From Allodiplogaster sudhausi (taxonomy: Eukaryota > Nematoda > Chromadorea > Rhabditida > Diplogasteridae): a stretch of DNA of 64,000 bases. Made by a program: the position numbers and the translations under genes. The notes beneath the pieces were generated by a model that was given only the letters and a program-made list of their open reading frames with translations, did no database searches and was not told the origin of the DNA. Within the stretch, counting starts at the first letter, position 1. Each line of letters starts with the position of its first letter. The stretch lies in contig CALZFC010000040.1 of NCBI GenBank assembly GCA_945643635.1, positions 3,211,001 to 3,275,000 on the forward strand. Direction: 5' to 3'. This document shows, in pieces, positions 25,832-36,000 of the stretch.

Positions 25832-26568
25832 ATGCGTGTCCTGGCTGCTGCCATCGTTTCCCTTCTCACAACCATTGTTTCAGGGCAGAAATGCGATTCA
25901 ACAAAGTCCGCTGGCCGTTAGTACTCTTCACAACTCATTTACACGTTCTCGGAAGTCTATTAATGCCCACTAATATATAAAATTAACTAAATGATTAGCT
26001 TGCCGTATTTATTGTGGCTATCGCCAGAATGCCTGAACGGGAAGTGTCCGATACCGGGCGACGTCTGCGTGAAAGACATGTGCTGCCCCCCTAGTGTCAT
26101 CGTCCCTACAACTGGCTAGTCTCTCTCCACCTTCACTTTTTTTAAATCACAATAAAAATTATTAACTTGAGCAGAATAGTAGCAAATGTAACTCTCAGAG
26201 TGCGCGGACTCAGTGAACGAGACGACGGGAGTGTCGGACTGCCCGGGCATGGCCACGGTCTGCAAGCACCCGATATACATCGAGTTGATGACTCAACGAT
26301 GCCCCAAGACATGCGGTCTCTGCTCTTCTTCTCCCACAACTACAACTCAGCTTGCACCTAAGAAAGGTCTGGAATCTATTGACAGAATAAATGTTTTCCA
26401 TCTTGGCATTCTCAGAGAATGACGACAAGTGCCTTTGCAGATTGCGTTGACCTAATCAACGCCCAGACAGGGGTTTCCGATTGCCCCGGTGCCGTAAACC
26501 TCTGCAACCTCCAAGCATACTACACGTTCATGACACAGAACTGCCCCCGTACATGTGGGCGGTGCTAA
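25832..26568 (+). CDS. Secreted Cys-rich protein with two ShK domains
   Basis: Predicted extracellular protein of 155 residues. Four exons in phase: 25832-25916, 26028-26114, 26199-26366 and 26441-26568. A signal peptide (MRVLAAAIVSLLTTIVSGQ) is followed by a short domain with six cysteines (Q-C-L-N-G-K-C ... CVKDMCC), resembling an EB-type module. Two ShK domains of six cysteines each follow, the first starting at residue 59 and ending CPKTCGLC, the second ending exactly at the C-terminus with CPRTCGRC. A short Ser/Thr/Gln linker separates them. Each ShK domain is one exon, and the two share VSDCPG, suggesting internal duplication. Intron 2 (26115-26198) needs a GC donor. The two ShK domains lack the KY dyad typical of channel-blocking members, so a structural, matrix or enzyme-partner role is as likely. 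Function unknown. Confidence 0.82.
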
Positions 26569-26589
26569 ATTAGAGGAGAGGCAGAGATT

Positions 26590-26590
<1 letters not shown>

Positions 26591-26631
<41 letters not shown>
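26591..26631. repeat. (GA)n microsatellite
   Basis: Pure AG dinucleotide run of about 40 bases, just past the ShK gene stop and probably in its 3' flank or UTR. Confidence 0.9.
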
Positions 26632-26635
<4 letters not shown>

Positions 26636-26937
26636 GCATTTATTCTCATGGCTGATCGTTTATCCCCAGTCTGATGAGAAAGTAGCATGAATATATCCGC
26701 TCTCTGTAAACTTGTATTCTATATTTTGTATTACTATATTCGTAAGAAATTTTCACAATTCTCTCAAAATTCCGAATTGAAAAAGTTGAATTCTTGTGCA
26801 ACAAACAATGCTATCAACTTATCAAAATTTTGAAGCGTCTGCTGCTCCACAGATAGGCAAGTGAAATATAATATATAAATAGTGTAGATGAAGAGTCACC
26901 ACCAGAAAATAGATCCATCTGAAATAGATGTTCTGAT

Positions 26938-27540
26938 CGTGGTCGAAACATCAATGACAAGTAATTAGTCACCAGGGGGGGGGGTGGATAAATCAATTGC
27001 AGCATCAATTGTGATAATTTTCTATCTTTTTTTAAAGCCGGCTTCAATTATTGACTTTTCAATTTCTTTGATGTGTGAATAGTGTGTGACCTCGGTTAGA
27101 GAAAGAGAGAGATACGCGAGATGAGAAGTCAATGTTCGCGGAGCGCCTGTAGGGGGAGAGAGGTAGAATTAGAAACCAAGATCTACATGAACTGTCTATA
27201 TGAAACCAACTAGATTATACTAGAAATAATATTAAAAGGGTATTTCGAAACAAAGTTGCAAAAAAGCATATTCTAACTGAAAGGAGAAATTATCATGTCC
27301 AATTTGTATTGGCAGGTGATACGCCTGTCTTTTACATTTTAAATGTAATGTTTTAAGGTAGATAACATATATTTTCATAGGAACTCGAGAAACACGCGTA
27401 CGAACAGAACTTTCACATGAATGGCGAGAGTGGAGGGGTTTAGCAGGCGATTATGACAAAAAGTTGACTTCCATCAGTGGCATTTCACGACTGCAGACCA
27501 CAGGGTCATGATTATTCAGAAGCACGAGAAGCAGTTCTAT
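26938..27540. repeat. Tandem duplication, copy 1 (603 bp)
   Basis: Copy 1 of a head-to-tail duplication. It begins CGTGGTCGAAACATC, contains a poly-G run followed by TGGATAAATC, and ends GAAGCAGTTCTAT. I see about four differences from copy 2 (G-run length, one A/C, one C/G, one A indel), so identity is over 99 percent. No long open frame, no recognisable terminal repeats and no known element. The left edge shares TTCT-ATCGTGG with the internal junction. Confidence 0.9.
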
Positions 27541-28144
27541 CGTGGTCGAAACATCAATGACAAGTAATTAGTCACCAGGGGGGGGGGGGTGGATAAATCA
27601 ATTGCAGCATCAATTGTGATCATTTTCTATCTTTTTTTAAAGCCGGCTTCAATTATTGACTTTTCAATTTCTTTGATGTGTGAATAGTGTGTGACCTCGG
27701 TTAGAGAAAGAGAGAGATACGCGAGATGAGAAGTCAATGTTCGCGGAGCGCCTGTAGGGGGAGAGAGGTAGAATTAGAAACCAAGATCTACATGAACTGT
27801 CTATATGAAACCAACTAGATTATACTAGAAATAATATTAAAAGGGTATTTCGAAACAAAGTTGCAAAAAAGCATATTCTAACTGAAAGGAGAAATTATCA
27901 TGTCCAATTTGTATTGGCAGGTGATACGCCTGTCTTTTACATTTTAAATGTAATGTTTTAAGGTAGATAACATATATTTTCATAGGAACTCGAGAAACAG
28001 GCGTACGAACAGAACTTTCACATGAATGGCGAGAGTGGAGGGGTTTAGCAGGCGATTATGACAAAAGTTGACTTCCATCAGTGGCATTTCACGACTGCAG
28101 ACCACAGGGTCATGATTATTCAGAAGCACGAGAAGCAGTTCTAT
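27541..28144. repeat. Tandem duplication, copy 2 (604 bp)
   Basis: Second copy, directly adjoining copy 1. After it the sequence diverges at GGTCTTTCACTCGG. The poly-G run is slightly longer than in copy 1. Confidence 0.9.
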
Positions 28145-29153
28145 GGTCTTTCACTCGGAAAGCTCACTTCAGAGTGACGTCACCAGATGCAGGTGCCTCG
28201 TGAGATTCAGACTGCGAGAGAAGGGAGAGAGAGTATGAGAATAAGAGGCTGAGAAAGAGAGAAAGAGCGAGATAGTGTGAGAGTGAGTGTGCGTGTGAGA
28301 AAGAGAGAGATAGCTGGAAAAGTTCCCGAAAAGGACGTCGGTTCACTCTGCTAGCTAAGCATCTGTTCTGGCCTGGAAAAGGCAACGAGCAGAGAACTGG
28401 CAGACGATCAACGTTGAAGATCAAACGATAAGCTAACGGATTTAACATAAATTGAGTAGAATTGGTGGGTGGTTGACTTCTGCGAGGATGCAGGACAAAG
28501 TCAGCTGCCAATTCGCACTCGCTCCTCTACACTGACGGCGAAATTTTTGTTTCCCTTCGCCATAATAATTATTATTTCGTTTTTTGACAGTTTCTTCACG
28601 ACAAACTTTGGAGTTCCATGAAATACAATATTCGTACTCTATGTTACTGTACTGTGCCTGAAGAGTACATAACGATGCTTCTAGTGTTTTATTTTTATGT
28701 TAAACAGTGCTGGCGAGGATGATCTTATCCACCAGCATGTCACTGTATAGAAGTCTTACATATTCCCTTGCTCTCAACTATTTTGATCACACTATTGAAA
28801 AGACAAGGCCAAACTACGATCATTAAAAATTAACGAGGTTCATTGGTCGGGAAAACATAACAACCCTTGTCCCTGGATATATGTTTACAAATAGACAGAT
28901 ATAGTCTTAACCTTGTTCCAGTGCTTCGGACAAATTGATTTGCTATTAACAGTTTTGGTAGTTTTTTTTTGGGAGTTCAAATTGTTGTCTTTAGTTGAGA
29001 CTATGATGGGGATAGAACAGATTCATGCTGACTCTTGTACTTTCTCCTATTTCACCAATGTTTTTCGCGTTCATTCTGTGACCAAAAGAAAATATCATTT
29101 CTCCTTTTCAGTGCATTTGTTTTCAGATTCTCAACTAATCAGACAATCAAATA
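28145..29153. other. Spacer upstream of the SLC17-type gene
   Basis: AT-rich with one GA-rich block (about 28215-28310). The open frames at 28164-28511 (minus) and 28913-29185 (plus) have no supporting features. The acceptor TGTTTTCAG ending at 29126 leaves a 27-base 5'UTR before the transporter ATG and is a likely trans-splice site. Confidence 0.5.
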
Positions 29154-31818
29154 ATGGCAAAAGTCAGCGATTTAAAGTCAGCTGATGGAAATTTTTATTT
29201 CACTGTATCGTTTAAAGTAATCATTATTTTATTGGAATAAAATAATTAGCATATTGTTAGGCAAAAAGAAATCGTGGTTCGTACACGAAAGAATGGAAAG
29301 CACTTCACCTTCGCCAACCACACTCGCTTCGTCATGCTCGTTCTCTGCACTCTCTGCCTTTCCATCATTCAGGTACTTCTTACAACAAATATAGTGCCGT
29401 TTATGAAATTCCAGAAGAATTTTTCATTTGATCTCCATTTGAAATTAGATATTTTCTTGTCCTTGAGTCCAATGTGCTGACCTTGAACTTCACGATCATT
29501 TGCATGACTGGCGACACTTCCGCCAATCTTTCCAGTGGCAATGTTTGTTTGCATTCTTGGAATTGAACTCCTCCTTGGAATAATCCTACGAAGTATACCG
29601 ATGTCATTGCAGAGCACAGAGACTTCTTCTCCGGTCTCTTCTGGCCACTACTCCTTCTCCCCGGGAGAGAAGTCGTGGCTCTTCTCTGCCTTCGCTATAG
29701 GCGCTCTCTTTGCTGTCTACCCGATGATGAAGATGGTCGAGGTCAGAAGAGCCTACAAATGCAGACATGAATGTAATGACTGATGCAGTACTGTGGAACG
29801 CGGCTGGTTGTGAGTGGATTCGGCTTCATCTCTGCTGCCTCGACTGCCGTGATGCCTCTGTGCACTGCATGGGGAGTGGGGTGGATGCTCGCTGCCAGAG
29901 TCGTCCAGGTCATGCCCAATTCCTTCTCTCTCCTTGTCTCTCTCTTTAACAAGGGTGTTCAGGGTGCTGGTCTGAGTGTGGCCTTCACTCTCATTGCCAT
30001 CGTGACACGGCAGTGGTCGATGCAAAAACAGAGCGCCTTCTACATCTCATTCCTCACTTGTTTCTTCCAGGTTCTCTTATAATGCGATTTATCTTGTCTT
30101 AAATTGTATGATCGAAAAGAGTTAGTGAGGTAACACTTATCAAAAGAAAACGATAGCCTGATTTAAAAGATGAAGAGATCTCTGAATGCAGTTTGCTCCG
30201 ATCTTCACAATGCCAGTGTCGGGAGCACTCTGCACGTCCTCCCTTGGCTGGCCTTCCGTCTACTATCTCCACGCAGCAATCACCGTCCTTCTCTTTCTGC
30301 TCTTCGCATACTTCTATCGGTATTTCAGTGCCTACGCAAACTTTAGTCGCGTTTGGCATTACATTGAGAAAGAATTCCATGATGTAGTCTCGCGTAGAAC
30401 AGGAGTTTGCACAGACATTCAAACTATGCAAGCGTGCCTTATAGCGAAGAGCCGACGGAACATCACAACGTGTCGGAGAAGGAACTCGATCGCATCAGAC
30501 GGCTCAAGAACACTGAGGCTGGACGCGAACCCGTACCCTATAAGGTTCTTGCCCTTCTTGTGCTCGCTCTTGGATGTACATGGTATTACTATGAAATGAG
30601 TGTCCAGGCGATGCTCTCTTCTGTGGCGGTGTACGCAGTGTGGGTCACGGCTGTGGGCAACTTCATGGGCATCCAGGTCACCATGCAGTTCTCTCCCATC
30701 TACCTCAACAAGGTCAATCCAACAACTTTTTGTTGCAAATCTTTTTGATTAGCACGAAAGCAATTAGCATGTACGTATGTGTGGAATGTGCTCTATCTTA
30801 CAGGTCATGGGCTACCCGGTGGGTGCAACGGGTGTGCTGTCATCCATCCCGCAGGTACTAAGCCTCTTCCTTTCTATTCTTTTCAAACTTCTGCTGTTAA
30901 GGTGGTTACCTTCATCGTGAAGATCATAGCTGGCGCTGCGGCGGACCGCAGTACATGCGTGCATCCCACCATCGCCACCAAGATGTTCAATGCCGTCGCT
31001 GTCGGCGGCATGTCCATCTTCTTCTTCGGACTCGCCTTCATCCCGACGTTAGCTAGGAATCCCTTTTGATCCTCTCACCTCCTGTCCATCTCCAGATCCG
31101 AACCGCTGGCCGGTCTGCTTTGTCTGGTCGCTTGCTGCTCCATCGTCGGTTTCAATTGCGGCGGCTTCTTCCGTGGATCCGTCCTCATGGCCGCGTTAGA
31201 TCGCATTATTTATTTATTTATTTATGTATCTACATCGATTAAGATGTGACAACACTGGTAGAGATATGACGCTACCGGAGAATAAAAAGTAATGACTATG
31301 AACCGCGAGGGCTAAGAATATGTCAGCAAATACAGTGCATTTAGACAAAAATACCATAATATAGGATATGTCTCTCATCTTGCCGCTTTTCCTATTCTTA
31401 TGTTCTCACTTCACAAGGCATTTGACAAAAAGCATGTAATGGAGAAGGAAAAGAGTGCCTTGTCAGGCAGCACAACCACTTCATCATGAGCATCAACTCG
31501 CTGATCAACTGCGCCGCCGCCCTTCTCTCCCCCGTCATCGTCTCTATCTTTGTCCGCAGTGACACGCACGGCGAGTGGTGGTGGGTTTCACGGAAAAGAA
31601 ATGGATGAGTAAAAGAAGAGTGAGAATGATTGGATTTCAGGTGGGTGTGGATGACATTCGGAGTGCTGCTTTTCGTCTGCAACGCCTTATACATGATCTT
31701 CGGCACTGCGGAGCCGGCCGAGTGGACGAAGAAGAAGGGAGAAGTTGAGGGATCCCCTGTTCATGAATTCCCCCCTGAACTCTCCGCCGATGGCGCTCTT
31801 CATATCGAGCGTGTCTAG
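29154..31818 (+). CDS. SLC17-type (sodium/phosphate-vesicular) transporter, MFS
   Basis: Predicted 12-helix anion carrier of the SLC17 (sialin/VGLUT/phosphate) family. Fourteen exons in phase give 505 residues: 29154-29176, 29261-29372, 29468-29542, 29613-29741, 29789-29908, 29963-30070, 30192-30319, 30415-30544, 30608-30712, 30804-30854, 30902-31047, 31096-31194, 31467-31580 and 31641-31818. Family landmarks: SNVLTLNFTIICM after helix 1 with glycosylatable Asn, FSPGEKSWLFSAFAIGALF, RVVQGAGLS, VPYKAMLSSVAVYAVWV, FSPIYLNKVMGYPV, and GFNCGGFFRGS late in the protein. The central loop is hydrophilic (SEEPTEHHNVSEKELDRIRR). Intron 8 (30545-30607) is 63 bases, in frame and stop-free; I treat it as an intron because removing it restores the family pattern PYKAML. 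The substrate cannot be read. Confidence 0.84.
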
Positions 31819-33027
31819 CATCTCAGAGCGGCGATCTCTTTCAAACATAATCTAATTATACGCTTCTTTCAATTTTAAAATGAATTTTTTTTAATATCCT
31901 TAATAATTTTCGCAAGGATTATGTACATCTTTTAAATCTTGCGACTGCTCCCACGTGATTTTCACTCATAAATGTAACGTTTTGCAGCAAGGCATTCATC
32001 GGGTAAATGTATGTATTGTCTCTCCTTTGCCAATTGATTTTTTTTTGCCTAATTTTTTTTAGAATACTCATAAGGCCGTTGTTTTTTAATCGTATAAAAA
32101 TGTAAAATCATTACTAAGATCAGAATACCAAAAGAGCCTGCAATTAGCCAATAAAAAGGTTTTAAAAATACAATTCACTAGGGGATGCTTGCTCCGCGGA
32201 ATAATTCAGAGAATTCATCGTTCGGAGCATGCTCCGAACGATGAATTCTCTGGATTATGTTTTCACTCACTTTTTCATTCTGTTCCTATTTTTTCTTAAC
32301 ATTATTAGCATATATGTTTAAATCCTCTTCACACAACTATTTTAAATATGGCAATTCATACTGCTGCTAACATTGCAGCCAGCCACAACAATTAACAAAG
32401 CAAGGCTTTTCAGAAGAGCCTTAACTGAAACCTCCCGAGCTTTCCATTCTGTGAGCAAATACCTGAAAGATGATTGTGAATTATAGGTTATATCTAATAA
32501 TCACATTTATGTTAATCAGAAACCATCTGGTGTACACCTCGTACTATATAGTGATGTTGGATCATATTCATAGTGCTATATGCATTGTCTAGTGAAATCC
32601 ACAAATTTACGAACTTCTCGCTTAATTTTATAGCCTTCCTGACAATACTGCCTGCTTGCTGTTGGAGGCTCCAATGGGGCAGCCCCCGCTTGTTATTCCG
32701 TTGCAGGGAAAGCCTGTTCAGCCTTCTTTTCATGGTTGTTGCATCAGATTGGGCGCCATCCATCAATTTCTTTTCTGTCGACCATAATTTCGTTTTCTGA
32801 TGTAACGTGCTGACTCTGGTAAAAAAGCGAATGGTCCAATTCTCCGCGAGGTAATGGTGAAATGGTGCAAAACTTGCAATATTTCGCAGAAATGGTTCAT
32901 TAATGGTAGGACGAGTATCAGTAAACTAGTAGTCTTGCGCCGTTATTTGGCCAAAATACGGGGATACTTGGCCATTGCCATTTATTTGCCATTCGCTTTT
33001 TACCAGAGGATATACATCTCGTGTGAA
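31819..33027. other. Spacer holding a long palindrome
   Basis: AT-rich DNA between two plus-strand genes. It holds the 46-bp palindrome at 32207-32252. The open frames at 32512-32766 (minus) and 32573-32800 (plus) are not supported. The acceptor ACCAG at 33002-33006 precedes the synthetase ATG by 21 bases. Confidence 0.5.
32207..32252. repeat. Perfect 46-bp palindrome
   Basis: Both halves (23 bases each, beginning CAGAGAATTCATCG) are exact reverse complements with no spacer; the centre is GCATGC. With one mismatch it extends by 6 bases on each side (32201-32258). It lies about 390 bases past the SLC17-type stop codon. It can form a cruciform or an RNA hairpin on either strand. Confidence 0.9.
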
Positions 33028-36000
33028 ATGGAAGATGAATTAGTCTGCTCAGACTTGGCCATGAGCGGCCTCGAGACGGTGCCGGACAACATCAACTTCC
33101 CAGCTGAGGAAACCAAGGTTCTCGAGGTGTGGCGACGAGAGAAGATATTTGAGAAGAGTCTCCAGTCAGTTCTACTTTTAATATCCTTTTGTAACTTAAA
33201 AGAAGAACTCCTTCGCAGACAGTCGAAAGACCGACCTCGCTACACATTCTTCGATGGACCTCCCTTCGCGACCGGACTTCCTCACTACGGCCACATCCTC
33301 GCAGGAACCATCAAGGACATCGTGACGAGATGGGCAAGCCAGGACGGGTTCTATGTCGAGAGGCGCTTTGGATGGGACACGCATGGCTTGCCTGTGGTAC
33401 GCCATGCTAAACTGCATTTATTTTAGAGCTAATGAACTGATCTTCACTACCGTAACTAAAGCTGTTCTTTTCTGATGTGATTGAAATTATTGCCTGATTT
33501 AGGAGTTCGAAGTGGACAAGACCATTGGTATCAAAGGACCGGCCGATGTTCATGCAATGGGCATTGACAAGTACAACGGAGAATGCCGCAAGATTGTTAT
33601 GAGATACGCCCATGAATGGGAAGTGACCGTCGAAAGGATGGGACGGTCTGTTGTTTTCTATTCAACATCCTTTGTTTTGAGTTTACTTTGATCTCCATAG
33701 GCGAAAAGAATATCTATTTTTGCTTAGCTGGATCGACTTCAAGCACGATTACAAGACCTTGTACCCTTGGTTCATGGAATCTGTTTGGTGGGTCTTCTCT
33801 GAACTCGTGAAGAAAGGTCTTGTCTATCGCGGAGTCAAGGTTTCAAGCAATCTTAGTTACTATTTGAGAGAGAGGAATGAAATTTTCTTTTTTTGGTCAT
33901 TGTAAGTGCTGCAGTAACCATATTAACAATTTAATAGAATTTCTTAACCGATTGTTGAAATGAATGGCAAATCTGCAGGTGATGCCATTTTCCACAGCGT
34001 GCTCGACTCCGCTCTCCAACTTCGAGGCCGGCCAGAACTACAAGGATGTTGTTGATCCTGCTGGTTCGTTCTCTTTTCGTCCCTTTTCTCTTTTTTAAGC
34101 ACTGATTATTGAATGTGCTCTCAGTGAAATCATCTTCTCCTTTTTTTGTGAATCGTTGGAATTCTTTCAGACAATTGCCTTATTTAGTGTTTGTCGGCTT
34201 TCGCTTGGATGAGAACCCGAATCGTCTTTTGGTTGCTTGGACAACTACTCCGTGGACTCTTCCGAGCAACCTCGCCGTTGTTCTTCATCCGGAATTCGAT
34301 TACGTCATTGCAAAAGGTTGACGAATGTGCATTACTAGTCCACAAATTCTATTTCATCAAAACTTTGCCTCGACATACATATTTAACTGTTATTTCAGTG
34401 ACAATAGCTTCTCCAATGCAATAAAGTATTGCAACTTTTGATGGCCACGTGCCAACGGAATTGGATTGACTGATAGCTTATCAGCAGCTTTCTTTGCAGT
34501 TGCTATCAATCAAAGTGACATCAGATAGTTCTTTGGCACCTCTTTATAGTCGTTCATTTTGGCACAAAGATTTCAAAGATAATACATACCAATCATCTGT
34601 TGTCTTGTATTTTGAGATGAAAACACCGGAACTGAATATGTTGTGCTGGAATGCAGACTTGCCGACCTGAAGAACGAGAACCTCGAAGTCATTGAGAAGG
34701 TGCTGTTTTTGTATGCAATGTTCTGCTCTATAAATAGTGGTCGCTCCGTATTATTCCTTTCGTTTAATATTTCCTTCCGTTCTTTCAGGTGAAAGGCTCC
34801 GTATTCAAGGACAAGACGTACCAGCCTCTCTTCCCTTACTTTGCTCATCTCAAAGAGCAACTCGGCTGTTTCCGTGTTCTCAACGCCACCTTCGTGACTA
34901 CTGACCAGGGAACTGGTGTTGTTCATGAATCGCCTTACTTTGGAGAGGTTCGAAATTGACCTGATTCCGGTGCCTGACGATTTGTTTACACAAAGAATCC
35001 CTTTGCTTTATTTCATGGGCTAATTTTAAAATAGTATATAATGATTTGTTTGTTGTTTAGATTGACTACCAAACATGCCTGGAAAACGGGATCATCACGA
35101 AGGACATGAAAATGATTCGGCCGGTGGACGAGACGGGGAAGTTCACGGCAGAAGTGGCCGATCTGCAGGGGATCTATGTCAAGGACGCGGACAAGATCAT
35201 TGTCAAGAAACTCAAGGAGAACGGCAATCTCGTCCGGCTTTCGGAGGTCACCCCAACTTCTATTCTTATTCCACTTTTACTATGAAATTGTTAATCTTCA
35301 GGTGAAGCACAGCTATCCGTTCTGTTGGCGTTCGGACACGCCCCTTCTCTACATGGCCGTCCCTTCTTGGTTCATCCGCGTAGAATCCCTCGTTCCTCAG
35401 CTCCTTGCAACCAACGCCCAGACTTATTGGTTCCTTCTTTGATCGTTCTTTCATTTCTTACATTAATTAATTTGAGGGTGCCATCGTTCGTGAAGGACAA
35501 GCGATTCGGTAACTGGCTGCGGGATGCCCGTGACTGGGCGGTGAGCAGAAACCGATTCTGGGGCACTCCCATCAATATCTGGATCAGTGATGATGGAGAA
35601 GAGGTTGTTACTTTAGGTGGGGAAAGAAAATTCAATAGAATCGTTTCTTAGGTTGTCTGCCCGTCCTCGATTGCTGAGCTGGAAGAATTGTCTGGACAAA
35701 AGATCACAGATTTGCATCGTGAGAGGTGGAACGAGTTTTTTTACAGTTCTTATCGTATAAACTGCTGACTTCGTTTTCAGCGTAGACCATCTGACCATTC
35801 CTTCAAAGACGGGTCGCGGCGTGCTGAAGCGGGTTTCTGAGGTTCACTATTTTATTCATTTGCTCCTTCTGTCATTGTTATTATTATGTTATTCACTGGC
35901 AGCCAACGAATTGTTAAGGTGTTCGACTGCTGGTTCGAGTCCGGCTCCATGCCCTACGCCCAGAACCACTATCCATTCGAGAATAAGAAGGTCTTCGAAG

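Noticed and set aside
35920..35950. TGGTTCGAGTCCGG, resembling a tRNA T-arm
   Set aside because: It lies inside a well-supported synthetase exon (CWFESGS) and no cloverleaf is present.
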